A DNA stretch of 64,000 bases from the NCBI RefSeq assembly GCF_900114765.1, contig NZ_FOUD01000016.1, positions 54,229-118,228 on the forward strand, in the 5' to 3' direction. This document shows positions 30,248-38,225 of this stretch, in pieces (the stretch's first letter is position 1; every line of letters begins with the position of its first letter). This stretch comes from Halopseudomonas pachastrellae (lineage in GTDB: Bacteria; Pseudomonadota; Gammaproteobacteria; Pseudomonadales; Pseudomonadaceae). The position numbers and the translations under genes were made by a program. The notes under the pieces were generated by a model. The model had not been told where the DNA came from. It did not search any database and saw nothing but the letters and a program-made list of their open reading frames with translations.

Positions 30248-32385
30248 CCGCGTCTCCAGGCGTGGAAGCGGGCAACCCATTGCAGCAGCCGTTCGGGTTG
30301 ATGGGCGCGTTTCCATTCTCCGGCGGCGTACTTGTTGGCTTCGCTCAACGTCGGGTAGCTGTGCACGGTGCCGAGGATCTTGTTCAGGCCCAGGTTGTAC
30401 TTCATCGCCAGCACGTATTCTGCGATCAACTCGCTCGCGTGGGCGCCGACGATGGTGACGCCGAGGATGCGGTCACGCCCCGGTACGGTCAGCACCTTGA
30501 CGAAACCTTCTGCTGTTTCATCGGCAATCGCTCGGTCCAGATCATCAATGCCGTAGCGGGTGACCTCGTAATCAATGCTCTGCGCTTGGGCTTCGGTTTC
30601 CGACAGCCCCACGCGGGCGACCTCTGGGTCGGTAAAGGTGCAGTGCGGCAGCACCCGGTAATCGGCCTTGAAGCGGCGAAAGGTCCCGAACAGCGCGTTC
30701 ACGGCGGCGTACCAGGCCTGATGGGATGCTGCGTGGGTGAACTGGTACGGGCCGGTTACATCGCCAACGGCGAAGACGTTGGGGAAGCGGGTGGCGAGGT
30801 ATTCGTTGGTTTCCAGCGTGCCGTTGTCGTGCAGCGTGAGATCGAGAGTTTCGATACCGTAGCCGCTGGTATTGGCGACCCTGCCGAGGGCGACCAGAAC
30901 GCAGTCAAATTCGATGTCGACGGTGCTGTCGTCATCGAGCGAGCGACACCGAACGGCCGGAACGCCATCACGCAGTTCGAAGGTCTCGGCCTGATGGCGC
31001 AGCCGCAAGTCGACACCGGCGCTGCGCAGGCTGCCCATCACCAGTTCGCTGGCGTCGGCGTCTTCGCGGGGCAGCAGGCGTGCACCGCGTTCGACCTGAA
31101 TCACTTGTGAGCCGAGCTGTTGAAAGGCCAGTGCCAACTCGCAGCCGATCGGGCCGCCGCCGAGCATCAGCAGGCGGCGCGGTTGCTCGCGCAGGTTCCA
31201 GACGGTGTCGGAGGTCACTATGGGCATGTCTTTCAGCCCCGGCAGATCAGGCACGAAGGGGCGAGCGCCGGCAGCAATGATGATATTGCGCGTGCTGATG
31301 CTGCGACCGTTCACTTCAACGTGCCAGGGCGAGGTGATGCGCGCCTCGCCGGTGATCACGTCAACGCCCAAACCGGTGTAGCGCTCGACCGAATCATGCG
31401 GCTCGATCTGTTTGATCACGCGCTGTACGCGCTCCATCACGGCGGCAAAGTCGACTTGTGCGTCAGCGTGGCTGAAACCCAGCTCTGGCGCTTTGCGCAC
31501 CTCTGCAGCCAGCCGTGCCGAACGGATCAGCGCCTTGGACGGCACGCAGCCGGTGTTCAGGCAGTCGCCGCCCATGGCGTGCTTCTCGATCAGGCTGACG
31601 TCCGCTTTGACTGCCGCGGCGATATAGGCGCTGACCAGTCCGCCGCTGCCGGCGCCGATCACCACCAGGTTGCGGTCAAACTGCTTGGGCTTGTCCCAGC
31701 CCTGATAGACGCGGCGTGCCTTGATCACGTCCAGCAGGCGCCGGGCGATCAACGGGAAGATGCCGAGCAGGATGAACGCGCCGAGCAGCCCCGGCGACAG
31801 AATGCCCGCCAGCGAGTCGAGCTGACCGAGTTCGCGCCCGGCATTCACATACACCAGTGTGCCGGGCAGCATGCCCAGCTGGCTGACCCACCAGAAGGTA
31901 CGAGCTGGCAGGCGGGTCAGGCCCATCGCAAGATTGATCAGAAAGAACGGGAAGGCGGGCACCAGACGCAGGGCAAACAGATAGAATGCGCCCTCGCGGT
32001 CAATGCCCTGATTGATGCGTTCGAGGCGCGAGCCAAAGCGCTTTTGCACCCAATCCTGCAGCAAAAATCGGCTGATCAGCATGGCCAGAGTCGCCCCGGC
32101 GGTGGAGGCAAAGGACACCAGCAGTAACCCCCAGCCAAGGCCGAACAGCGCGCCGCCAATCAGCGTCAGCAATGCAGCGCCGGGCAGCGACAGCGCCGTT
32201 ACCAGAATGTAGATAAAAACGTACAGCAGGCTTGCGATCAGCGGCTGGGCCAGTACCTGCTGGTTCAGGGCAGCCTGCTGCGCCTTCAGCGCCTCGAGGC
32301 TGAGGTGCTGTTGCAGGCCAGAGGCGAAAAAGCCAACGATCAGCGCGGCAACGACGGCGAGCACCAGTAAACGACGCAGGTTCAT
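30244..32385 (-). CDS. TVP38/VTT membrane domain fused to mercuric reductase-like flavoprotein
   Basis: A 713-residue fusion. Residues 1-230 are a TVP38/TMEM64 (VTT, SNARE-associated-like) membrane domain with several helices, the GGALFGLGWGLLLV segment and RLVPAFPFFLINLAMGL. After KARRVYQGWDKPKQFDRN, a class I pyridine nucleotide-disulfide reductase begins: VVIGAGSGGLVSAYIAA (FAD site, about 243), the redox pair in GGDCLNTGCVPSKALIRSA, LLMLGGGPIGCELAL (NAD(P)H site) and NVFAVGDVTGPYQFTHAA. The C-terminal dimerisation domain contains the usual HSYPTLSEANKYAAGEW histidine region. No N-terminal HMA or C-terminal vicinal cysteines of true MerA are present. The substrate is unknown. Confidence 0.87.
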   Translation of the reverse strand: MNLRRLLVLAVVAALIVGFFASGLQQHLSLEALKAQQAALNQQVLAQPLIASLLYVFIYILVTALSLPGAALLTLIGGALFGLGWGLLLVSFASTAGATLAMLISRFLLQDWVQKRFGSRLERINQGIDREGAFYLFALRLVPAFPFFLINLAMGLTRLPARTFWWVSQLGMLPGTLVYVNAGRELGQLDSLAGILSPGLLGAFILLGIFPLIARRLLDVIKARRVYQGWDKPKQFDRNLVVIGAGSGGLVSAYIAAAVKADVSLIEKHAMGGDCLNTGCVPSKALIRSARLAAEVRKAPELGFSHADAQVDFAAVMERVQRVIKQIEPHDSVERYTGLGVDVITGEARITSPWHVEVNGRSISTRNIIIAAGARPFVPDLPGLKDMPIVTSDTVWNLREQPRRLLMLGGGPIGCELALAFQQLGSQVIQVERGARLLPREDADASELVMGSLRSAGVDLRLRHQAETFELRDGVPAVRCRSLDDDSTVDIEFDCVLVALGRVANTSGYGIETLDLTLHDNGTLETNEYLATRFPNVFAVGDVTGPYQFTHAASHQAWYAAVNALFGTFRRFKADYRVLPHCTFTDPEVARVGLSETEAQAQSIDYEVTRYGIDDLDRAIADETAEGFVKVLTVPGRDRILGVTIVGAHASELIAEYVLAMKYNLGLNKILGTVHSYPTLSEANKYAAGEWKRAHQPERLLQWVARFHAWRRG

Positions 32386-33341
32386 GACAGCACCTCCATA
32401 GCGCAGAGGGTGCTGGCGAGTGTGAAGCCGCTGATGCAGGCGTTCTCGGGTGTCATGTCTGTTCCCTGGTTGATGCGCTGCCAGTAGGACAGCGCAGCGG
32501 GCGAGTCGTCAGGCCATTGGCGTTTGAACTCGGCGACAAAGGCGCTTTGGTTGTAGTTGACGGGCAGCGCCTCGACGACCAGCGAGCCCACCTGCGCGCG
32601 GTAGATGGCTGATGCGGAAGGGGTTTGCGCGATGCGCGTGATCAGCCCGTAGCGGCCATTGCTGAAGTTTGGCATGCCGGCAGCGCCGTTGTTGATCACC
32701 GCCCAGTCACCGGTACTCAGCGCAGCCGGGCTGCAGGTGTGACTGCAGGCCAGCACACGGATGCGCTGCTCGGCAAACCAGTCGGCCAGTTTTTGCTGGC
32801 GCTCAGCGCTGCTCAGTTGCGCGTGGTCGCATTGCCAGCCGGCCAGCGACTGCTCGTCTCCATGGGTAATGGCGATGCGCTCTCCGGCAACCTCGGCAAC
32901 CAGCCAGGCGGGGCGCGTGCCCAGTTGCTCGGCCATGCCGGGCAGGCTGTCGACGGTCTGTTGCAGCTGGTGGTGAATACGGTTGGAGCGCTCGACGGTA
33001 TCGGCGCTGGTCTGTTCCGGGTAGGCGCAGCCACAGCCAAAATCGTCGCCAACCCGTGCCAGTTCGGTTTCCACATTGCCGCGCAACGGGTGATGGCGTT
33101 GCAGACGTTGCTCGATATCGCTGAACACGGCTGGGTCGCAGTCGAACCAGTGCGCGTCGCCATTGAACACAGCGGCTGCGTTGGGTTCGGCGGCCAGCCT
33201 GCGCTCGATGGCGTCCAGCGCCTGACGGTTGCCGTAGAGCCCGCCGATCACGTACAGCACATCACACTGCAGGCTGGCGGGGGCGCTGAAGGCGTTGGCG
33301 GGCAGGCGATAATCTGCCGGGCAGGTGCGACCTTTACTCAT
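32382..33341 (-). CDS. Metallophosphoesterase-like protein with altered metal motifs
   Basis: A 319-residue protein resembling calcineurin-like phosphoesterases. The order of motifs is kept: VLYVIGGLYGNRQALDAI near residue 30, AVFNGDAHWFDCDP, RGNVETEL, IAITHGDEQ and LACSHTCSPAALS with NNGAAGMPNF. However, the usual first motif DXH is replaced by GLY and GHTH by SHTC, so metal binding may be changed. ATG at 33341 overlaps the stop of the symporter gene (ATGA) and the gene ends in an ATGA overlap with the fusion gene. Its place in the ArsS operon suggests a role in the same pathway. Confidence 0.72.
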   Translation of the reverse strand: MSKGRTCPADYRLPANAFSAPASLQCDVLYVIGGLYGNRQALDAIERRLAAEPNAAAVFNGDAHWFDCDPAVFSDIEQRLQRHHPLRGNVETELARVGDDFGCGCAYPEQTSADTVERSNRIHHQLQQTVDSLPGMAEQLGTRPAWLVAEVAGERIAITHGDEQSLAGWQCDHAQLSSAERQQKLADWFAEQRIRVLACSHTCSPAALSTGDWAVINNGAAGMPNFSNGRYGLITRIAQTPSASAIYRAQVGSLVVEALPVNYNQSAFVAEFKRQWPDDSPAALSYWQRINQGTDMTPENACISGFTLASTLCAMEVLS

Positions 33342-34705
33342 GCTGCTCTGCTGCTCAGGCCGGGCAGCAGATAGCCTGCGGTGCACAGCAGCAGGCCGTA
33401 CAGGTTGGTGCCCAGCAGCAGGGCGTACTTGCCGTCTCCGATGGCCCAGCTGCCCGGTATCCAGCCCACTGTCAGCGCGACACCCAGGGCCAGGCCGGTC
33501 CAGAAGCTCAGATGAAACCCCAGCCGGGTGGGCCGCACCAGACCGTGCAGCAGAAACACCGGTGCCAGGCCAATCACCATGGTGCCGCTGATGGTGGTGG
33601 CCTTGAGGATATCTGTGCCGGCCAGCATCGGCAGGTTGCCGAGCAGGGCAAAGATGATCATCGCGGCCATGCCCACGCCGATGGCCTTGTGGCCAAAGTC
33701 GCGACCGAGCAGCGCGGGCAGCTCCCGGCCGCTCAGGCGCGCCAGGCTGGAGAAGGTTGAGTCGAGCGTGGAGCCCGCTGCGGAGATCATCACCAGCGTC
33801 ATCACCACCAGCGCGCCCACCCCGAGGCTTTTTGCCAGGGCAGCAGGCACGTTGCCGCTGGCTTCGATACCGCCAAGGCTGGCGTGCACGCCGATCAGGC
33901 TGAAGGCCAGAATCGCCACAAAGCCGAGCACGCCGGCGAGCGTGAACGCGCGCAGCATGGACTTTTCTTCGCTGATAAAGCCGCGGTCGGTCAGTACCGG
34001 GTCGTGGAAGGGGTAGCTGACCAGTTGCAGGCAGGCCACCAGAAACAGGTCGACCCCGGCGTTGAGTGCCCAGTGACTGGTGCTGGTCAGCTCGCTGGCG
34101 CTGTGATTCGGCAGCACCAGCCCGAGCACCCAGACCAATGCGATAACGAAGATGGCGGCCTGGGCTGCATCGGTCAAAATCGAGCTGCGCAGCCCGCCGC
34201 GCAGGCTGTAGATCAGGGTGACTGCAGTAAACAACAGGGCAGAGGCGATAAAGGCCGGGGTGCCGCTGTCACCGTAATAACCGCCGACCACGGCGGTATT
34301 GCTCCAGACCTCATTGAACAGGCGAATCAGGATGGCGGCGGAGAAGGCCAGCGCGGCGGCGCGGCCGTAGTTGCTGGTCAGAAAGCTGACCAGGCTGGTT
34401 GCCTGAAACCGCCTGCGCAGCCGGTAGATCACCAGGCCGCACAAGGGGATGGACAGCCAATAGGTGGCGTAGGCCAGACCGCCGACCAACCCAAACTCTG
34501 CACCCAGGTTGGCGGCATTGGTGACGGATTTGGCGAAGATCCAGCTGATAAAGATGCTGGTGGTCAGCAGCAGTGGGGAGGCCTGGCGGCCCTGGCTGTC
34601 TTCACCATTGAAGAAGCCGCCCACGGTGACGGTGCGTGGCGAGAGCCAGTACATCAGGGCGCCGTAGGCGAGCAGAAAACCCCAGAAAAATACGCCGGTC
34701 AGCAT
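33338..34705 (-). CDS. Sodium:solute symporter family protein
   Basis: A 455-residue SSS-type membrane transporter with about 13 helices. SIFISWIFAKSVTNAANLGAE near the start, IYSLRGGLRSSILTDAAQAA (the family's conserved GGLRAVVWTD-like region) and MISAAGSTLDSTFSSLARL (helix 8 sodium-site region) are seen. It lies 22 bp after arsS and overlaps the phosphoesterase gene by four bases. The solute is unknown; from context it could be an arsenical, a sugar or a nucleoside, which is inference. Confidence 0.87.
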   Translation of the reverse strand: MLTGVFFWGFLLAYGALMYWLSPRTVTVGGFFNGEDSQGRQASPLLLTTSIFISWIFAKSVTNAANLGAEFGLVGGLAYATYWLSIPLCGLVIYRLRRRFQATSLVSFLTSNYGRAAALAFSAAILIRLFNEVWSNTAVVGGYYGDSGTPAFIASALLFTAVTLIYSLRGGLRSSILTDAAQAAIFVIALVWVLGLVLPNHSASELTSTSHWALNAGVDLFLVACLQLVSYPFHDPVLTDRGFISEEKSMLRAFTLAGVLGFVAILAFSLIGVHASLGGIEASGNVPAALAKSLGVGALVVMTLVMISAAGSTLDSTFSSLARLSGRELPALLGRDFGHKAIGVGMAAMIIFALLGNLPMLAGTDILKATTISGTMVIGLAPVFLLHGLVRPTRLGFHLSFWTGLALGVALTVGWIPGSWAIGDGKYALLLGTNLYGLLLCTAGYLLPGLSSRAA

Positions 34706-34727
34706 TTATTGTTGTGTCCTTCTGTCT

Positions 34728-35690
34728 TCAATTAAGCGTACCGCCACAGCTGGAACCCTGGCCCGCAGTGCAGGCGAAGCAGTGATCCCGCGTGGCGATG
34801 GGGTGTTGATTCAGTGGCTGCTCCAGCAGCTCGCGCAGGTGCGGGCGATCAGACGCCAGTACCGGCATGGGCAGGTCGAGCATCTGGTTGAAGTCGCAGT
34901 CATACAGGTAGCCGCGCCAGTCCACGCTGACGGTGCCCCGGCACATCACGCCGGCGAGGTTATCTGCACTGAAGTTGTCGCGCAGCAGCTGCATATAGCC
35001 CTCAAACTGCCCACGGCTGACCAGGGTGCTGCCAAAGCGCGCAATCGGCTGGTTGGTAATGGTGTGCAGGTGATTGAAGACGATGCCGAAGTCTTCTTTG
35101 AGGTGCGCCTTGTAGTCGTTTTCAAGGGCCTGCTGCGGTGGTGGCAGGCTCGGGCCTTGCGGGTTGTAGACCAGGTTCAGCTCAAGGTTGCTGCCCGGCT
35201 GGCCGTAGCCCAGCGCGTTGAGTTTGCGCAGGCCGGCGATGCTGCGCTCAAAAACGCCATCACCACGTTGGATGTCGACATTGTCACGGGAATAACAGGG
35301 CAGGGAGGCCGATACGGCAACCTGCTCGGCGGCAAGAAACTCAGCCAGATCCTCATGGCCCGGCTCGGACAGGATGGTCAGATTGCAGCGGTCGATAACC
35401 TTGATGTCCGCGGCCCTGGCGCGCCTAACCAGCGTGCGGAACTGCGGGTGCATTTCTGGCGCGCCACCGGTCAGGTCCAGGGTATCGACCGGGTGGGCAT
35501 CAATCACCTCGCACAGCAGCTCAATCAGCTCGGCCGACATACTCTCGGTGCGGGTTGGCCCGGCGTTGACGTGGCAATGCAGGCAGCGCTGGTTGCAGCG
35601 GTAGGTCAGGTTGACCTGCAACGTGTCCAGCGCGCCTCGGCGTAGCGGCGGAAAGTCCAGGGTATTGAGCAGGGGCAGGGTATCGCGCAC
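34728..35690 (-). CDS. arsS: Arsenosugar biosynthesis radical SAM protein ArsS
   Basis: Radical SAM enzyme proposed to add a 5'-deoxyadenosyl group to a methylated arsenical on the way to arsenosugars. The [4Fe-4S] motif is CNQRCLHCH (CX3CX2C, near residue 30), then DTLDLTGGAPEMHPQF (GGE-like SAM motif), VSASLPCYSRDNVD, and the C-terminal DUF3641 domain with CFACTAGQGSSCGG. In some relatives a cysteine of this last motif is selenocysteine; here it is cysteine (TGC/TGT). GTG at 35690 has GAGGAGA just upstream, giving 320 residues. It heads the minus-strand operon. No arsM is in this window. Confidence 0.9.
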   Translation of the reverse strand: MRDTLPLLNTLDFPPLRRGALDTLQVNLTYRCNQRCLHCHVNAGPTRTESMSAELIELLCEVIDAHPVDTLDLTGGAPEMHPQFRTLVRRARAADIKVIDRCNLTILSEPGHEDLAEFLAAEQVAVSASLPCYSRDNVDIQRGDGVFERSIAGLRKLNALGYGQPGSNLELNLVYNPQGPSLPPPQQALENDYKAHLKEDFGIVFNHLHTITNQPIARFGSTLVSRGQFEGYMQLLRDNFSADNLAGVMCRGTVSVDWRGYLYDCDFNQMLDLPMPVLASDRPHLRELLEQPLNQHPIATRDHCFACTAGQGSSCGGTLN

Positions 35691-35709
35691 GGTATCTCCT
35701 CGTTTGTCG

Positions 35710-35742
35710 TGTAACAGACTCCCATGAAGCACATCTGTTACA
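35710..35742. promoter_or_regulatory. Perfect inverted repeat between arsS and methyltransferase gene
   Basis: TGTAACAGA (35710-35718), 15-bp spacer, TCTGTTACA (35734-35742). It lies in the divergent promoter region, 20-50 bp before the arsS start and about 75 bp before the other start. Half-site spacing is near two helical turns, as for a dimeric repressor. The regulator is not in the window. Confidence 0.6.
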
Positions 35743-35816
35743 TAACTGAACCAAGCCAACTGATTTCAGTCTGGTAGTCTCAGGACCAGAACGCACGCCT
35801 TCATAGAGAGAAAACC

Positions 35817-36659
35817 ATGCGAAAACTAGCTTATGCCCTGCTGCTTTGCGCTGCTACCGTGCAGGCGCAAGAGCCTGCCGCCGTCACCCCGCCGCAGCTG
35901 GACGAGGCTCAGGTGGCCGCTATTCGCGCTGCTGTGGGCAACAGCGGCCGCACCATCACCAATGTTACTCGCGACGCGTACCGCAACCCTGAGCAGACCC
36001 TGACCTTCTTTGGCGTCACGCCGGAGCAAACCGTGGTAGAAGTCTGGCCGGGTGGTGGCTGGTACACCGAGGTACTGGCGCCGCTGCTGCGTGACAAGGG
36101 CACGCTGGTCGCTGCGCACTTTGATCCGGAAAGCGACGTCGGCTTTTTCAAGCGCTCGCGCGCGCAGTTTGAAGAAACGCTGGCAGAGCACCCGGAGCGT
36201 TACGACCAGGTGCAGCTGACCACGCTCAACTATGATGCCGACACGCCCATCACCGAGCCCGGCTCTGCCGATCGCGTTCTGACCTTCCGCAATGTGCACA
36301 ACTGGCTGGCGGCGGGTGACGGCAAGGCAGAGGTGATGTTCGACAAGTTTTACGCGGCGCTCAAACCGGGCGGTATGCTGGGCGTGGTAGAGCACCGTGC
36401 CAAGGCCGGCACCTCGCTGGAGCAGATGATCGAATCGGGTTATGTCACCGAAGAAAAGGTGCGCGAGCTGGCCAGTAACGCCGGCTTTGAGTTGCTGTCG
36501 GTTAGCCCGGCCAACCAAAACCCGCGCGACACCACCGATCACCCCGAGGGTGTCTGGACGCTGCCGCCCACGCTGCGCCTGGGTGATGAGCAACGCGCGC
36601 ATTATCTGGCCATTGGTGAAAGCGACCGCATGACGCTGCTGTTTATCAAGCCGGAATAA
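35817..36659 (+). CDS. Exported class I SAM-methyltransferase-like protein
   Basis: A 280-residue protein with a clear signal peptide (MRKLAYALLLCAATVQAQ) followed by a class I methyltransferase fold. Motif I is VVEVWPGGGWYTEVLAP (about residues 72-88), an acidic position after LVAAHFDPES fits motif II, DRVLTFRNVHNW resembles motif IV, and LKPGGMLGVVEHR motif VI. Such proteins are widespread in proteobacteria and annotated as methyltransferases, but SAM is not known to be available in the periplasm, so the activity is doubtful. It is divergent from arsS and shares its control region. Confidence 0.78.
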   Translation: MRKLAYALLLCAATVQAQEPAAVTPPQLDEAQVAAIRAAVGNSGRTITNVTRDAYRNPEQTLTFFGVTPEQTVVEVWPGGGWYTEVLAPLLRDKGTLVAAHFDPESDVGFFKRSRAQFEETLAEHPERYDQVQLTTLNYDADTPITEPGSADRVLTFRNVHNWLAAGDGKAEVMFDKFYAALKPGGMLGVVEHRAKAGTSLEQMIESGYVTEEKVRELASNAGFELLSVSPANQNPRDTTDHPEGVWTLPPTLRLGDEQRAHYLAIGESDRMTLLFIKPE

Positions 36660-36711
36660 CCGTCGGCAGGCGCCACACGGGCACAGCATGCTGTGGCCGT
36701 AACTCGTAGTC

Positions 36712-37743
36712 TTATTCCCCTTTGCTGCGACTCAGCTCGCGCCGATACGCCGTGGGGCTCATATTGGTCCAGCGGCGGAACGCGCGGGTGAAGCTGCTGG
36801 GGTCCAGAAAGCCCAGCTCGTAAGCAATGCTGGTCAGCGACATCTGGCCGTCCCCAATCATGCGTATTGCTACCTCGCGTCTTACCTCGTCTGCCAGTTG
36901 CTCATAGCTGGTACCTTCCTGGCTCAGCTTGCGGCGCAGGTGGCGCGGGCTGATGTTCAGTGGCTCGGCTACCCGTTCGGCGCTGATATCCCCGGAGCCC
37001 AGCAGCAGGTGAATGCGGCGTTTGACCTGCTCGGTCAGAGCGTGGCTGGGCAGGGCGGCTTGCATGGTTTCCAGTGCGTCGATCAGTTTGGGCAGGATAA
37101 AGGGGCTGGCACTGGGCAGCGGCTGGCGCGCGAGCTTTTGATCCAGCACCAGGGTGTGCTGCTCGCCGAGCACAAGGTCGTTGCGATGAAACAGGCGTCG
37201 GGCGACGCCTTCATCGGCGCAGGCCGGTATGCGCAGTTCCTGCAGCAGGCCCTGGCTGCCGACATCCAGGCGATTGAAGAAGCGGCTGAGATACCCCAGC
37301 ACGGCATCGGTGTGCTGAGCGTGCGGGGCGCCGACCGGTTGTAGGGTCAAATACAGTCGACCTTCCTCGGCACGGGATACCAGCTTCAACTGAGTGCTGA
37401 AGATGCTGAAAAAACGCTCCAGCAGGGCGATGGCATCTTCCATGCGTGCACTGGCTGCGGCCGCCAGGGCCAGGGCGGCGTAGGCGGTAGGCGCAAACAC
37501 GCGGTGAATACGTAAGCCGAACAACGGGTCTTCAGAAATGCGCACGGCTTCATCCCAGGCGTGGGAGCACAGGCGCTGATCGATAAAACTGGGGTCGCTG
37601 CTTTGACTGTCCAGCAGGTGGGCAAGCTGCGAAGAGCTGGCCAGGCTCAGTTCGTACTGGCGTAGCGCCTGCTCGATAGTGGTGACCCAGAAAGCGCTCT
37701 CACGAACGTGCGCAAAGTGATCTGAGCTGGAGTTTTCGAGCAT
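36712..37743 (-). CDS. AraC-family transcriptional regulator
   Basis: About 343 residues. The N-terminal two-thirds resemble the ligand-binding domain of the OruR/ArgR-like AraC subgroup (PF12625-type). The C-terminal DNA-binding part has two helix-turn-helix units, with ERVAEPLNISPRHLRRKLSQEG and the family signature AYELGFLDPSSFTRAFRRW near the end. ATG at 37743 has AGGA eight bases upstream; ATG at 37752 is an alternative. It is divergent from the first DUF1302/DUF1329 pair, which it probably controls. A related regulator (42747-43793) holds the same place before the second pair. Confidence 0.87.
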   Translation of the reverse strand: MLENSSSDHFAHVRESAFWVTTIEQALRQYELSLASSSQLAHLLDSQSSDPSFIDQRLCSHAWDEAVRISEDPLFGLRIHRVFAPTAYAALALAAAASARMEDAIALLERFFSIFSTQLKLVSRAEEGRLYLTLQPVGAPHAQHTDAVLGYLSRFFNRLDVGSQGLLQELRIPACADEGVARRLFHRNDLVLGEQHTLVLDQKLARQPLPSASPFILPKLIDALETMQAALPSHALTEQVKRRIHLLLGSGDISAERVAEPLNISPRHLRRKLSQEGTSYEQLADEVRREVAIRMIGDGQMSLTSIAYELGFLDPSSFTRAFRRWTNMSPTAYRRELSRSKGE

Positions 37744-37771
37744 CGACTGCATCCTGCCTGGCCATTGTTGT

Positions 37772-37790
37772 GACAAAAATGAATTTTGTC
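37772..37790. promoter_or_regulatory. Inverted repeat upstream of first araC-type gene
   Basis: GACAAAA (37772-37778), spacer ATGAA, TTTTGTC (37784-37790), about 30 bp before the regulator's start; it may be an autoregulatory site. The gap 37744-38225 (about 480 bp) otherwise holds the 38086 site, a possible -10 TATAGT at 38076, and the RBS ACGGAG of the DUF1302 gene. I see no gene in it. Confidence 0.4.
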
Positions 37791-38085
37791 TTTTATAGCC
37801 GCGCAGTATAACGAGAATCTGTTAATGCAGAAGCCCGGCACGAGGTTTCGCACTGCAGAATTGTGTTGCAATCATTGTATTGGCTTTGTAACTGGTGGCC
37901 GATCAGGTTGGGTGTACGTTAAGTGTGTGGTGGGTGAGGTGAGTTGCACTGCTTGCACTGTTTGGGTGCTTTCCTGGTAACCTACTGGCTGGCTCTAGGC
38001 CGCTATTTTTGTGCTCTGTGGGGTGAAAGTTGGCATTTCCAGTGCGATATTGTGAAGCGCTCCCTATTCTGTGCTTATAGTGTCA

Positions 38086-38104
38086 ATTCATTCTCTGAAT
38101 GTCC
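38086..38104 (+). promoter_or_regulatory. ATTCA-N5-TGAATGTCC site before first DUF1302 gene
   Basis: ATTCA (38086-38090), five bases, TGAAT (38096-38100) followed by GTCC. The same 5-5-5 inverted repeat with the GTCC extension lies at 43914-43932, at nearly the same distance (about 130 bp) from the second DUF1302 start. It is a candidate operator or shared promoter element. Confidence 0.55.
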
Positions 38105-38225
38105 TTTCGGGGCAAACATGTTGGCCGGATCGGACAAGTTATCGATGCTGGCCTCATGACAGACTGCCATGGTCTTGAACGCGCACCCTTCGCGCGAGTT
38201 CATGTCACCCAAACGGAGCAGCACA

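Noticed and set aside
30244..32385. Mercury resistance gene merA
   Set aside because: No HMA domain, no C-terminal vicinal cysteines and no mer genes nearby; only the general reductase fold is shared.
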